In this document: positions 49,050 to 58,264 of the stretch, one piece after another
Position numbering within the stretch: position 1 is the first letter of the stretch
How the letters are laid out: each line of letters begins with the position of its first letter
Assembly (NCBI GenBank): GCA_003989075.1
Contig: RXIX01000001.1
Span: 22,897-86,896 of the forward strand
DNA from: Candidatus Competibacteraceae bacterium
GTDB lineage: Bacteria > Pseudomonadota > Gammaproteobacteria > Competibacterales > Competibacteraceae
Direction: 5' to 3'
Length of the DNA: 64,000 bases
The notes under the pieces: model-generated
The model's database searches: none
Told to the model about the DNA's origin: nothing
What the model saw: only the letters and a program-made list of their open reading frames with translations
Position numbers and translations under genes: made by a program

Positions 49050-49756
49050 GGCGAGCCACGCAGCAGGGTAGCACGGGCCTGGTTCAATTGCGCAGCCAGG
49101 TAGGCTGAGCCGCCCTGATCAGGGTGGAGACGCTGCATCAGCCGCCGATAGGCATCCTGGATCTCGGCGCGGCTGGCACCCGGGGCCAATCCCAGAATCT
49201 GGTAGGCCTCGCTGCGGTCCATGGTGGCCTTATCCGCTGGCGGTATGCCGGTATCCGCTGTGGCTTGGGTACGCCAGTCCGCCGCGCCGTGGCGATCCAG
49301 ATAGGCCTCCAGCACCGCCAGCGACTGCGGATCGGTCTGGCACTCGCGCCACAGCAGCAGGCATTCGGCTGGGCTCAGCGTGGCCAGATCACGCCCGGCG
49401 AAGCGCCCGGCGTGCACGGTTCCCGACATGGCGCCGCTGACGTGATCAAGACTCATGCGTAAAAACCGGGTGACTACCGTGGACTGCGCGCCGCTGCCGG
49501 CTGAGCTTGCCGCCGGGGCAGGTGGCGTAAGTTGCCCGGCGCGCCAGGCCCGTAACAGGAAGGGAGCCAACACCGCCAGCAGCGGCGCAGCGATTTCGGC
49601 ACCGCCGCGCACAGTCAGCAGCACCAGCAGTACCGCCAGCGCGGCCAGAGGCAGGACGCGGCCCAGATAGCTCAACCCACCGGTGCGCCGCAACCAGCGC
49701 AGCAGGGTATATCCGCCCAACAGGACCGCCGCGATCAGTACCACGCGTAACAGCAT
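49046..49756 (-). CDS. Membrane-anchored J-domain protein
   Basis: A 236-residue protein. Two N-terminal membrane helices (about residues 1-20 and 35-70) are followed by a middle domain (RMSLDHVSGAMSGTVHAGRFAGRDLATLS) and a C-terminal J domain with SEAYQILGLAPGASRAEIQDAYRRLMQRLHPDQGG; the HPD triad needed to stimulate Hsp70/DnaK is intact. The order, with the J domain at the C-terminus, resembles Tim14-like proteins. GGGAG precedes ATG 49756. It follows the VWA gene by 49 bp. Confidence 0.87.
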   Translation of the reverse strand: MLLRVVLIAAVLLGGYTLLRWLRRTGGLSYLGRVLPLAALAVLLVLLTVRGGAEIAAPLLAVLAPFLLRAWRAGQLTPPAPAASSAGSGAQSTVVTRFLRMSLDHVSGAMSGTVHAGRFAGRDLATLSPAECLLLWRECQTDPQSLAVLEAYLDRHGAADWRTQATADTGIPPADKATMDRSEAYQILGLAPGASRAEIQDAYRRLMQRLHPDQGGSAYLAAQLNQARATLLRGSP

Positions 49757-49805
49757 CAAAACTCCCGGGATGGCCTGAATGGTTGCGAACCGTGGCAAAC
49801 GGTGG

Positions 49806-50501
49806 CTACAACTGCCGCGTCAGGCGGAGCAGTTGCTCACTGCCAGCGGTGGCGCATAAGCGCTCCAAGGCCGTGCGCCCCCCGGCGGCGTAGACCGCCA
49901 CAGCGCCGAGCAGTTCACGCAGTTGCCGGGCGCTGCCGGCATCAAAGGCACAATGGGCGCCGCGGGACAGCCGGGCGATCTCGCGAAAGCCACGTGCCGC
50001 ATCGGCATTCTGGCCCTCCTGAAACAGGAAGATTGGCACACCAAGCACGCCAAGTTGCCCGGCCAAGGCTGTCAGGGGTGGCAACTGCTCTTCCAGGCAG
50101 TCGCCGATCAGCACCAGAGCGTTTACCCGGTGGCGACTGGTTTCGGCGAGCGCATGGGCCAGAACGCGGCCTATCTGGGTCAGGCCACCGCGACAGTGCA
50201 CCGCACTCATGCGACGCTGCACGGTAGCGGCATCAGTCTGCCAGGGCTCGGCGTGGAACTCATCATAACCGCGATACCAGACCAGTTGCAGCGCCACACC
50301 GCCGAGCGTCGCCGCCGCCGCGAACAGATCACCCTGCAATTGACAGGCCTGATCCCAGCCGGGCTGGCGACTGGCGGTGGCATCGAGAGCGAAAATCAGG
50401 CGGCCGCGGGCGCCCTGGACCAGCGGCGTTGCGGCAGTTCGGCGCAGGAACTCGGTGACCTCGCCGGTATTCGCGGGTTGCAGCAGAGGGGGCAAAGCCA
50501 C
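49806..50501 (-). CDS. VWA-like protein paired with the J-domain gene
   Basis: A 231-residue cytoplasmic protein. GRLIFALDATASRQPGW carries a DxTxS-type MIDAS sequence, followed by LTQIGRVL, ALVLIGDCLEEQ and a final ARQLRELLGAVAVYA. This matches a von Willebrand factor A domain that could bind a metal and a protein partner. The start is GTG 50501 with GGGAG about eight bases ahead. Lies between phaC and the J-domain gene. Function unknown. Confidence 0.8.
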   Translation of the reverse strand: MALPPLLQPANTGEVTEFLRRTAATPLVQGARGRLIFALDATASRQPGWDQACQLQGDLFAAAATLGGVALQLVWYRGYDEFHAEPWQTDAATVQRRMSAVHCRGGLTQIGRVLAHALAETSRHRVNALVLIGDCLEEQLPPLTALAGQLGVLGVPIFLFQEGQNADAARGFREIARLSRGAHCAFDAGSARQLRELLGAVAVYAAGGRTALERLCATAGSEQLLRLTRQL

Positions 50502-50532
50502 GGTTGCGATCTCCCGACCGGTTTATTGTTTT

Positions 50533-50565
50533 CCGTTCGCCCTGAGCCTGTCGAAGGATGAACGG
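50533..50565. repeat. Dispersed hairpin repeat, copy 1
   Basis: The arms CCGTTCGCCCT and AGGATGAACGG (two mismatches) flank the 11-base loop GAGCCTGTCGA. The same loop with one change is at 57364-57374, and the 29 bases 50527-50555 are identical to 59583-59611. It fills the space between phaC and the VWA gene. Confidence 0.75.
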
Positions 50566-50586
50566 CGAAAGGCGAACGGCAGTGTC

Positions 50587-52512
50587 TTATTTCAGCAACA
50601 CATACAGGCCCGGAGCATCATCGATCGGATACAGGCCTTTCTCTGGAGCACCCAGGGCGGGCGGCGACACCCGATGCTCGGCGGAATGCCGTACCAGCCA
50701 GTCCTGCCAAGCGGGCCACCAGGACCCCTGTTGCTTGGGCACGATGGCCTGCCAGGTTTCCGGATCGATATAGCGATCCTGATCGGTGCGGCAGCTCATC
50801 TGATAGCTGCGGCGCCGATGGCCGGGCTCACTGACAATGCCGGCATTGTGGCCGCCGCTGGTCAGCAGGAAGGTGACCTGTTCGGCGTCGGCGAGCAGGT
50901 TGATCTTATACACCGAGCGCCAGGGCGCGACATGGTCCTGCTCGGTGGCGACAGTGAAAATCGGCACCCGGATATCGGTGATGGCGATGGGCCGGCCACG
51001 CACCTTGTAATGACCGGTGGCCAGTTCATTGCCGAGGAAGATGTGGCGCAGATATTCCGAGTGCATGCGGAACGGCATGCGGGTCTGATCGGCGTTCCAG
51101 GCCATCAGATCATTGAGTGGCTGACGCTGACCGAGCAGGTAATCGTGGACCAGCCGCGACCAGATCAGGTCGTTGGAGCGCAGCAACTGAAAGGCGCCGA
51201 CCATCTGCCCGGCATCCAGATAGCCCTGATCCCACATCATGTCTTCGAGGAAGGAAACCTGGCTTTCATTGATGAACAGCAGCAGCTCGCCTGCTTCAGA
51301 AAAATCGGTTTGCGCGGCGAACAGGGTCAGGGTCTTGAGTCGGTTATCACCATCACGGGCCATGGCCGCAGCAGCGATGGTCAGCAGAGTGCCGCCGAGA
51401 CAGTAGCCGACACCATGCACGCGCCGCCCGGGCAGGATGGTGTTGATCACGTCCAGCGCCGCCATCAGGCCGAATTGGCGATAGTCCTCCATACCCAGGT
51501 CACGGTCTTCGGCGCTGGGGTTCTTCCAGGAGATCATGAAGACGGTGTGGCCCTGCTCAACCAGGTAACGCACCATGGAGTTACCGGGCGACAGGTCAAG
51601 GATGTAGTACTTCATGATCCAGGCCGGGACGATCAGGATGGGCTCGGCCTGAACCTGCGGCGTGGTGGGCTGGTACTGGATGACTTCAATCAGGTGGTTG
51701 CGGAACACGACCTTGCCGGGCGTAACAGCGACATCGCGACCGACGACGAAGGCACTGTTCTGTTCGTTCTCGCCGAGCGACTTACCGGCAATCAGGCGTT
51801 CCATGTCGGCCATGAAATTGGTCCAGCCGCGCACCAGATTCTGACCGCCTTCCTCCAGGGTGGCCTTGAGGATGACCGGGTTGGTCAGCGGCGAATTCGA
51901 CGGCGAGAACATGTCCAGCATCTGCCGGGTGACGAAGGAGACGATGGCCTCGTTGCGCTTATCGACACCGCGGTTGTGAGTGGTGGCGTTGTACCACCAC
52001 TGCTGGGTGAGCAGGAACGATTGGTAGATCAAGTTATAGGGCCAGTGTTGCCATTCCTCGCCATCGAAGCGGCGATCCTGCGGCAGCGGTTCGATGCAGG
52101 GCTGGGTCTGGGGCTCCTGGGCGGATTTGAAGGCGTAGAGCATCATCCGCACCATCTTGCGAACGGCCTTTTCGTTGAGCAGCGCCTGCTTGCCCGGGGA
52201 CAGGCCAAGGTGCATGAGCCAGTCGAGGTAGGCCATGGCCAGTACCGCGGGCGAGATGCCGCCCGTACCGCGAGCGAGGTTGGCGCTGACCATGCGATCG
52301 ATGGTTTCGGGGATGTGGGTGCCGAGAAACGAGCGTTCGATGTGATAGGCGCGGTAGGTATCGTCCTTGGCATCGGTTGAGCGGCGGCGGGGACGCGCGG
52401 CCGGCCGGGCGGCCAGGGGTGCAGGTGCTGGGGACGTGGCGGCAGTTTCGGCGGTAGTTTCAGGCGCGGTAGCCGACGGAGCAGGGGATGGTGTTTCGTT
52501 CGGATTCGGCAT
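50587..52512 (-). CDS. phaC: Polyhydroxyalkanoate synthase
   Basis: A 641-residue PHA polymerase. Residues 1-50 are Pro/Ala/Thr-rich and probably disordered. The alpha/beta-hydrolase core has the lipase-like box GYCLGG with nucleophile Cys371, Asp in TEQDHVAPW and His in SGGHNAGI. WWYNATTHNRGVDKRNEAIVSFVTRQ is a typical class I/III N-domain element. The start at ATG 52512 has GGAGG nine bases upstream. It polymerises hydroxyacyl-CoA into storage granules. It ends the long minus-strand ior-liv-paaK series. Substrate chain length cannot be read. Confidence 0.94.
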   Translation of the reverse strand: MPNPNETPSPAPSATAPETTAETAATSPAPAPLAARPAARPRRRSTDAKDDTYRAYHIERSFLGTHIPETIDRMVSANLARGTGGISPAVLAMAYLDWLMHLGLSPGKQALLNEKAVRKMVRMMLYAFKSAQEPQTQPCIEPLPQDRRFDGEEWQHWPYNLIYQSFLLTQQWWYNATTHNRGVDKRNEAIVSFVTRQMLDMFSPSNSPLTNPVILKATLEEGGQNLVRGWTNFMADMERLIAGKSLGENEQNSAFVVGRDVAVTPGKVVFRNHLIEVIQYQPTTPQVQAEPILIVPAWIMKYYILDLSPGNSMVRYLVEQGHTVFMISWKNPSAEDRDLGMEDYRQFGLMAALDVINTILPGRRVHGVGYCLGGTLLTIAAAAMARDGDNRLKTLTLFAAQTDFSEAGELLLFINESQVSFLEDMMWDQGYLDAGQMVGAFQLLRSNDLIWSRLVHDYLLGQRQPLNDLMAWNADQTRMPFRMHSEYLRHIFLGNELATGHYKVRGRPIAITDIRVPIFTVATEQDHVAPWRSVYKINLLADAEQVTFLLTSGGHNAGIVSEPGHRRRSYQMSCRTDQDRYIDPETWQAIVPKQQGSWWPAWQDWLVRHSAEHRVSPPALGAPEKGLYPIDDAPGLYVLLK

Positions 52513-52551
52513 CGTGGCGTGCCTCCGGATACAGGAAAGGATCGAGCGAGA

Positions 52552-52574
52552 GGATGGTGGCCCGTACAGCCATC
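52552..52574. repeat. Dispersed sequence also present at 59510-59532
   Basis: GGATGGTGGCCCGTACAGCC continuing ATC is repeated with one difference near 59.5 kb, in both cases just upstream of a minus-strand gene (phaC and livK). At 59510-59536 it forms a 10-bp hairpin; here the stem is imperfect. Confidence 0.6.
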
Positions 52575-52683
52575 GTTGTACTGAATTAACTATAGAACCC
52601 GCGCATTTTCCAGGCCGGGATTTGTTCAAGTTCGGCCGGATTGATGGACCAAACGCCGCTCTCCGGGTCAGGAAAGAGCATGG

Positions 52684-52705
52684 ACCCTGCGACTTTGCGC
52701 AGGGT
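52684..52705. terminator. Hairpin between paaK and phaC
   Basis: An 8-bp perfect inverted repeat ACCCTGCG/CGCAGGGT with a 6-base loop, 50 bp past the paaK stop. No T-run follows. It resembles other dispersed short hairpins of this window. Confidence 0.4.
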
Positions 52706-52754
52706 GACAGCGACTCCGTGCAGGGCAGGCCGATCTGGATGATGTTCTTTACGT

Positions 52755-54059
52755 TTACGGTTTCCTGCGGTGGTCGATGACGCGGACCGCCTTACCCTCG
52801 GAGCGAGGCAATGATCCGGTGGGTTTGACCACGACGCGCGCGGTTACGCCGATAAAGTCCTTGATATCCTTCTGCGCCTTGCTGGCGACCCGATCCATGG
52901 CCGCCTGACCTTGAGCGACCAGCGGCGGGCTGCCTTCGACATTGACGGTCAACAGGTCGAGATTGCCTTCACGAAATACTTCCAGCTGATAGAACGGCGA
53001 CAGGGTTTCGGTCTGCATCAGGATGGCTTCGACCTGCGAGGGGAACACGTTGACGCCGCGAATGATCAGCATGTCGTCGGTGCGGCCGGTCACCCGTTTC
53101 ATGCGCACATGGGTGCGGCCACAGCGGCAGGGTGCAGGATCGAGCACCGAGACATCGCGGGTGCGATAGCGCAGGATCGGAAAGGCTTCCTTGGTGAGCG
53201 AGGTGATGACGATTTCGCCGGCTTCGCCATAGGGCAGCGGCTGACCGGTGTTGACATCGACGGCTTCGATGAGGAAATGGTCCTCGAAGACATGCAGACC
53301 GTTCTTGGCTTCCAGGCATTCAATAGCAACACCGGGACCAATGACCTCGGACAGGCCGTAGATATCGACCGCGTCGATACCAAGGCGCGATTCCAGTTCG
53401 TAGCGCATCTCCTCGGTCCAGGGTTCGGCACCGAAGATGCCAACCTTGAGCGGCTGCTTGCGCAGATCGACATTCAGATCCTCGGCGGTCTCGGCGAGGT
53501 TGAGCGCATAGGAGGGGGTACAGGACAGGCCGTCCGGGCGGAAATCCTGGATCAGCATGATCTGGCGCTGGGTCTGGCCGCCGGATACCGGGGTCACCAT
53601 AACGCCCAATTCCTCGGCGCCGTAATGCACACCCAGGCCACCGGTGAACAGGCCATAGCCATAGGCATTATGCAGGCGATCGCCGGGACGCAGGCCGGCC
53701 GCAGCCAGGCTGCGCGCCATCAGTCGCGCCCAGGTGTGAATATCGCGGCGGGTATAGCCAACCACGGTGGGTTTGCCGGTCGTGCCGCTGGAGGCGTGGA
53801 TGCGCACCACCTGGTCGGTGGGCACGGCGAACATGCCAAAGGGGTAGTTTTCGCGCAGGTTCTCTTTTTTGGTGAACGGCAGCAGGCGCACGTCGGCGAG
53901 GCTCTGGATATGCTGGGGCTTGACGCCGAGTTCATCCATGGCCTCGCGGTAGTATTTGACGGTTTGATAGCAGCGCTCGACAGTGGCGCGCAGTCGGCGC
54001 AGTTGCAGGACCTGCAATTCTTCGCGGGGCAGGGTTTCCTGGTCGATATCCAGAATCAT
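52755..54059 (-). CDS. paaK: Phenylacetate--CoA ligase
   Basis: A 434-residue adenylate-forming ligase that activates phenylacetate or related aryl acids with CoA. The AMP-binding motif [16 protein letters not shown] is near residue 90; [31 protein letters not shown] and the C-terminal [19 protein letters not shown] complete the family pattern. ATG 54059 ([12 protein letters not shown]) is chosen over a TTG two codons upstream. No paaA-E ring-oxygenase genes are nearby, which fits an ior-linked role in arylpyruvate breakdown. Confidence 0.94.
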   Translation of the reverse strand: MILDIDQETLPREELQVLQLRRLRATVERCYQTVKYYREAMDELGVKPQHIQSLADVRLLPFTKKENLRENYPFGMFAVPTDQVVRIHASSGTTGKPTVVGYTRRDIHTWARLMARSLAAAGLRPGDRLHNAYGYGLFTGGLGVHYGAEELGVMVTPVSGGQTQRQIMLIQDFRPDGLSCTPSYALNLAETAEDLNVDLRKQPLKVGIFGAEPWTEEMRYELESRLGIDAVDIYGLSEVIGPGVAIECLEAKNGLHVFEDHFLIEAVDVNTGQPLPYGEAGEIVITSLTKEAFPILRYRTRDVSVLDPAPCRCGRTHVRMKRVTGRTDDMLIIRGVNVFPSQVEAILMQTETLSPFYQLEVFREGNLDLLTVNVEGSPPLVAQGQAAMDRVASKAQKDIKDFIGVTARVVVKPTGSLPRSEGKAVRVIDHRRKP

Positions 54060-54117
54060 CGGCAAAGTTCCGTGGTGGTCAGGGGGGGTTGTAGCTGTTC
54101 ATTTCATGATCGATGTC

Positions 54118-54139
54118 ATTCCGCGCGCAGTCGCGGAAT
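54118..54139. repeat. Short hairpin element ATTCCGCG...CGCGGAAT
   Basis: A perfect 8-bp inverted repeat with a 6-base loop, inside a GTCATTCCGCG...CGGAATCCATG context like widespread intergenic repeats of Proteobacteria. It lies between the CBS/ACT gene and paaK. Confidence 0.5.
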
Positions 54140-54178
54140 CCATGTATCAGCTCATGATCAGGTCGTGTCGGGGACGGT

Positions 54179-54838
54179 TCAGACGCCAGGCGGCAACGTT
54201 TCGGTCAGCAGTTCATAGCCCTGGTCGCGCAAATACTGGTTCAGGGCGCGTGGATGAGCGGCGCGGTAGCGGACCACGGCGATGCGCAGGCCGGTCTGAT
54301 CGGGATGCAGCGGCGAGACTACAGTGGCGATATAGCCGCCGGCGGTGTTGATGGCGGCGAGCAGGCGACCGAGCTGACCTGTCGTGTCGGGCAGGTGCAC
54401 CGCGATGCGGGTGGTGTCCTCCATAAGGCAGCCGGTGATATCGAGGAAGAAATCGAGCAGATCCTCATGGGTGAGGATACCGACCAGGGTGCCTTGTGGG
54501 GTGACGACCGGCAGACAGCCGATGTGCTTCTGGCGCAGCAGACGGGCAGCTTCCTCGACCAGAGTTTCCGGCGCGCAACTGACCACCTCGCGGCGCATGA
54601 TGCGGGCAGCAGTGATCTGGCCGAGCAGGTAATGAGCCTCGCCAACCGAGAGGGTGGTGGCCGGCGATGGCGCGGCCCGTTCCAGATCATGAGAGGTGAT
54701 CAAGCCAACCAGGTGTCCTTCACGCACCACGGGCAAATGGCGGATCCGGTGGTCGCGCATCAGCGCCGCCAGCCGCGGCAGGTGGGTATCCTCACTGACC
54801 TGGATGACCTGCCGGGTCATGATCTGCTCAACGTACAT
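54179..54838 (-). CDS. CBS-CBS-ACT domain protein (AcuB-like)
   Basis: A 219-residue cytoplasmic sensor-type protein. A first CBS domain (MYVEQIMTRQVIQVSEDTHL), a second CBS domain (IMRREVVSCAPETLVEEAARLL) and a C-terminal ACT domain (RIAVHLPDTTGQLGRLLAAI) are in order. CBS pairs usually bind adenosine nucleotides and ACT domains bind amino acids, so this may sense energy state and the transported substrate. A strong GGGAGGTGAGG precedes the ATG. It lies between livF and paaK in the same direction. Confidence 0.9.
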   Translation of the reverse strand: MYVEQIMTRQVIQVSEDTHLPRLAALMRDHRIRHLPVVREGHLVGLITSHDLERAAPSPATTLSVGEAHYLLGQITAARIMRREVVSCAPETLVEEAARLLRQKHIGCLPVVTPQGTLVGILTHEDLLDFFLDITGCLMEDTTRIAVHLPDTTGQLGRLLAAINTAGGYIATVVSPLHPDQTGLRIAVVRYRAAHPRALNQYLRDQGYELLTETLPPGV

Positions 54839-54875
54839 GCCTCACCTCCCAACCCCTGTTGAAACCCGGACCGGC

Positions 54876-55619
54876 CTAGCCGCCCAGATAGGCGCGGCGC
54901 ACGGCATCATCGGCCAGCAACTGCGCCGCAGGCGCGGTTTTGACGATACGGCCATTCTCCATGACATAGCCGCGCGCGGCGATGGCCAGCGCGGCGCGGG
55001 CGTTCTGTTCGACCAGCAGGATGCCGACGCCCTGCTGCTCATTCAGCGCGACGATGACCCGGAAAATTTCTTCGACCAGCAGCGGCGCCAGACCCATGGA
55101 GGGCTCGTCGAGCAGCAGCAGGCGCGGCCGACCGAGCAGGGCGCGGCCCATGGCCAGCATCTGCTGCTGGCCGCCAGACAGGGTACCGGCGCGCTGCTGG
55201 CGGCGCTCGGCGAGGATCGGGAACAGGGTGTAGACCTGCTCCAGATCGCGGCGCACGCCCTCGGTATCGCGGCGGCTATAGGCGCCCAGGCGCAAATTGT
55301 CCTCGACACTGAGCGGGGCGAACACCTGGCGGCCTTCGGGAACCTGGCATAGACCGGCGGCGACGATACGATGCGCGGGCCAGCGGGTACTGTCCTGGCC
55401 GGCGATGCGGATCGTGCCGGCGCGAGCCGGATGCAGTCCGGACAGGGTGTGCAGCAGGGTGCTCTTGCCCGCGCCGTTGCCGCCGACCAGGGCGACACGT
55501 TCACCGGGCATGACATGCAAATCCAGCTGCTCGACGGCGCGCACCGGTCCATAGCCGCTGCACAAGCCGGTCACAGCAAGCAGGGGCGTCACGGATGCGG
55601 CTTCAGGATCACTCGACAT
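54876..55619 (-). CDS. livF: Branched-chain/aryl acid ABC transporter ATP-binding protein LivF
   Basis: A 247-residue ATPase. Walker A GGNGAGKSTLL, signature LSGGQQQMLAMGRAL and Walker B LLLLDEPSMGLAPL, which is the LivF form. ATG 55619 has GGAG about nine bases upstream; a GTG at 55640 would add seven residues. It overlaps the livG stop by 11 bp. Confidence 0.94.
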   Translation of the reverse strand: MSSDPEAASVTPLLAVTGLCSGYGPVRAVEQLDLHVMPGERVALVGGNGAGKSTLLHTLSGLHPARAGTIRIAGQDSTRWPAHRIVAAGLCQVPEGRQVFAPLSVEDNLRLGAYSRRDTEGVRRDLEQVYTLFPILAERRQQRAGTLSGGQQQMLAMGRALLGRPRLLLLDEPSMGLAPLLVEEIFRVIVALNEQQGVGILLVEQNARAALAIAARGYVMENGRIVKTAPAAQLLADDAVRRAYLGG

Positions 55620-56412
55620 CAAGGCAGGACTCCGCGCCACCGAGATAAGCGGCGATCACACGGGGATCGGCCTGAATCACGGCGGGGCTGCCTTCGGCGA
55701 GCACGCAACCGTAATCCAGCACCAGCAGGCGGTCGGCGATGCTCATCACCAGCGGCATATGGTGCTCGACCAGCAGGATCGTCACTCCGCTGGCGCGAAT
55801 GCGGGTGATCAGTTCGCGCAGATCAAGAGTTTCGGTATCGTTCAGGCCAGCGGCCGGCTCATCAAGCAGCAGCAGGCGTGGCTGAGCAGCGAGCGCGCGG
55901 GCAATTTCAACCCGTTTCATCAAACCATAGGGCAGGACAGCGGCCGGCCGTTCCGCCCAGGCAGACAGGTCGCACAAGGTCAGCGCGTCATCGGCCCAGG
56001 CCCGCAGACGGTCTTCCTCGGCACGCACCCGGGGCAGACGCAGCGCCGCCGCCAGCAGGCCCGTGTGGGCGCGTAGATGAGCGCCAACCATGACGTTCTC
56101 GCGCACGCTCATGTTGAAAAACAGTTGCAGATTCTGAAAGGTCCGGGCTACGCCAGCAGCAGCGATGCGGTAGGGCGGTTGGCCGAGCAACTCGCGGCCA
56201 TCCAGGCGAATCGAGCCGGCAGCCGGCTGGCAAAAGCCACACAGCGCATTGAACAGCGTGGTCTTACCCGCGCCATTAGGGCCGATCACCGCGTAAATCA
56301 GGCCGGCGGGCACCTGGAAATCAATGCCGGCCAGGGCCATGACGCCGCCAAAACTCTGCTCCAGCCCGCTCACCGTCAGCAGCGGGGCACAGGCGTCGGC
56401 TGCAGAATTCAT
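55609..56412 (-). CDS. livG: Branched-chain/aryl acid ABC transporter ATP-binding protein LivG
   Basis: A 267-residue ATPase with Walker A GPNGAGKTTLFNALCG, the LivG-specific ARTFQNLQLFFNMSVRENVMVG segment, and Walker B LLLLDEPAAGLND. The signature loop reads VLPYGLMKRVEIARAL: the usual L-P-Y-G-x-x-R-x-x-E form of LivG. It overlaps livM by 4 bp. Confidence 0.94.
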   Translation of the reverse strand: MNSAADACAPLLTVSGLEQSFGGVMALAGIDFQVPAGLIYAVIGPNGAGKTTLFNALCGFCQPAAGSIRLDGRELLGQPPYRIAAAGVARTFQNLQLFFNMSVRENVMVGAHLRAHTGLLAAALRLPRVRAEEDRLRAWADDALTLCDLSAWAERPAAVLPYGLMKRVEIARALAAQPRLLLLDEPAAGLNDTETLDLRELITRIRASGVTILLVEHHMPLVMSIADRLLVLDYGCVLAEGSPAVIQADPRVIAAYLGGAESCLDVE

Positions 56413-57356
56413 GGCTGCCGACTCAGCACCAGGGCCAGAACCCGGCGCAGTCCCTGACCGATCCCGACGAACAGGCCCTGCGGCAGGATAATCATCACCA
56501 CCATCAGCAGGGCACCGTGGATCAGCATTTCGTAATCCTCGAACACCACCAGACCCTCACGCAGCAGAGTCAGGGCAATCGCGCCAAACGCCGCGCCAAA
56601 GGTCGAGGCCATGCCGCCGATCACCACCATGGTGACCAGCTCGACCGAGATTGCCAGATTGAAGGAATCGGGGCTGACGAAACTTTGCTGATGGGCAAAT
56701 AGGCTGCCAGCGAAGGCGGCGAACAGGGCCGAGACCACGAACACCTGGGTCTTGGCGCGGGCGGTGTCGATGCCCATGATTTGCGCGGCGAACTCGGAAC
56801 CGCGCACTGCACGCAGCGCCCGGCCAATGCGCGAATCGATGATATTCAGCGACAGCCAGAGCGCCAGCAAAGTAGCGGCGGCCATCACCGCGTACCAGCG
56901 TGTATCGCTATCCACCACCCAGCCGAACAGGTTCAGCGGGGGAATGCCGCCGAGACCGTCGGGACCGCCGGTCCAGCCACTGGCCTGCACCATGATGACA
57001 TGGGCAATAACGCCAAAGCCGAGGGTGGCCATGGCCAGATAATGGCCATGCAGGCGCAGGATCGGCCGGGCCAGCAGCCAGGCGATGCTGCCGGCCAGCA
57101 CCAGACCCGCCGCCAGGGCCAGCAGTCCCGGCCAGGCATAGCGGGTGGTCAGAATCGCCGAGGCATAGGCACCGATGGCGAAAAATGCGGCGTGGCCAAG
57201 GGAAATCTGGCCAGCGTAGCCCATGAGTAGATTGAGACCCACGGCGAGAATGATGTGCAGTCCGGCGGCGACACCGACCACGGTGATGAAATAGGGATCA
57301 ATGCCCAGCCAGGGCAGGAGCAGCACAGCGGCAGCGAACAGGTAAAAACCAGCCAT
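56409..57356 (-). CDS. livM: Branched-chain/aryl acid ABC transporter permease LivM
   Basis: A 315-residue permease with about nine membrane segments and the family cores LLMGYAGQISLGHAAFFAIGAYASA and VTMVVIGGMASTFGAAFGAI. The ATG at 57356 (MAGFYLF) matches homologues. An in-frame ATG at 57383 would add MRPSTRSGR, which is coded by a repeat element. The native ATG lies in one arm of a perfect 12-bp hairpin, so translation may be modulated. Confidence 0.93.
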   Translation of the reverse strand: MAGFYLFAAAVLLLPWLGIDPYFITVVGVAAGLHIILAVGLNLLMGYAGQISLGHAAFFAIGAYASAILTTRYAWPGLLALAAGLVLAGSIAWLLARPILRLHGHYLAMATLGFGVIAHVIMVQASGWTGGPDGLGGIPPLNLFGWVVDSDTRWYAVMAAATLLALWLSLNIIDSRIGRALRAVRGSEFAAQIMGIDTARAKTQVFVVSALFAAFAGSLFAHQQSFVSPDSFNLAISVELVTMVVIGGMASTFGAAFGAIALTLLREGLVVFEDYEMLIHGALLMVVMIILPQGLFVGIGQGLRRVLALVLSRQP

Positions 57357-57386
57357 GCGTCCTGAGCGTGTCGAAGGACGCATGGC
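57352..57386. repeat. Dispersed hairpin repeat, copy 2, covering the livM start
   Basis: Perfect 12-bp arms GCCATGCGTCCT (57352-57363) and AGGACGCATGGC (57375-57386) surround the loop GAGCGTGTCGA. It exactly fills the space between the livH stop and livM and includes the livM initiation codon in one arm. Confidence 0.85.
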
Positions 57387-58262
57387 CTAGACCCGCTCGG
57401 CACTGGCCGCGCCGAACAGGCCGGTCGGCTCGAAAAACAGCACCATCAGCACAAACAGGAAGGCGATGGCGTCCTTGTAGCCTGAGGATATCAGCCCGGC
57501 GCCGAGTGCTTCGAGCACGCCCAGCAGCAGGCCGCCGACCACCGCGCCGAGCGGGTGGCCGATACCGCCGACGATAGCGGCGGAGAAGCCCTTCAGGCCG
57601 AGCATGACGCCGGCATCATAGGAACTGAAGGTGATCGGTGCGATCAGGATGCCGGCCACCGCGCCCAATCCGGCGGACAGACCATAGGCGAGGCGCAGCA
57701 TGACGCGGACATTGATGCCAACCAGTTGTGCGGCGGCGCGATTGCAGGAGCAGGCCAGCAGGGCCTTGCCGAGCAGAGTGCGGTTGAAAAAGGCGCGCAC
57801 CAGCAGCACCAGCAGCGCGGTGACACCCAGCACCCACAGACTCTGGGGCAACAGGGTTGCGCCGCCCAGGTTCAGCGGCGCATCGCCGGAAAAGGACGGC
57901 AGGGTATGAAAATCCTTACCCCAGAGCAGCAGGGCAGCGCCGCGTAGCACCATGGCCGCGCCGATGGTGATGATGATGGTACTGACCACGGGCGCACCCA
58001 GAGCCGGTTCAATCGCGACCCGTTCCAGCAGCAGCCCGACTAGCACGGTGATCAGGATTGCGGCCAGCGCCGCCAGGGGCAGACTCAGACCGGTACCAAG
58101 CAGGGCGATGGCCAGCAGCGCACCGAGCATGACGAACTCGCCCTGGGCGAAATTGACCACGTCGGATGCGTTGTAGATCAGCGCGAAGCCCAGCCCGACC
58201 AGCGCATATACCGCGCCGACAGTCACGCCGGTGACCAGGAATTGCAGCAGTTGCTCGGGCAT
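57387..58262 (-). CDS. livH: Branched-chain/aryl acid ABC transporter permease LivH
   Basis: A 291-residue permease. LVTGVTVGAVYALVGLGFALIYNASDVVNFAQGEFVMLG at the N-terminus and LKGFSAAIVGGIGHPLGAVVGGLLLGVLEALG near the C-terminus are the LivH signatures. It starts 2 bp after the livK stop and is translationally coupled. Confidence 0.95.
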   Translation of the reverse strand: MPEQLLQFLVTGVTVGAVYALVGLGFALIYNASDVVNFAQGEFVMLGALLAIALLGTGLSLPLAALAAILITVLVGLLLERVAIEPALGAPVVSTIIITIGAAMVLRGAALLLWGKDFHTLPSFSGDAPLNLGGATLLPQSLWVLGVTALLVLLVRAFFNRTLLGKALLACSCNRAAAQLVGINVRVMLRLAYGLSAGLGAVAGILIAPITFSSYDAGVMLGLKGFSAAIVGGIGHPLGAVVGGLLLGVLEALGAGLISSGYKDAIAFLFVLMVLFFEPTGLFGAASAERV

Positions 58263-58264
58263 GC

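Noticed and set aside
50377..52380. 667-codon open frame opposite phaC
   Set aside because: It is the antisense of a PHA synthase with intact catalytic residues, and it runs through the VWA start and the intergenic repeat; no own Shine-Dalgarno or recognisable domain.
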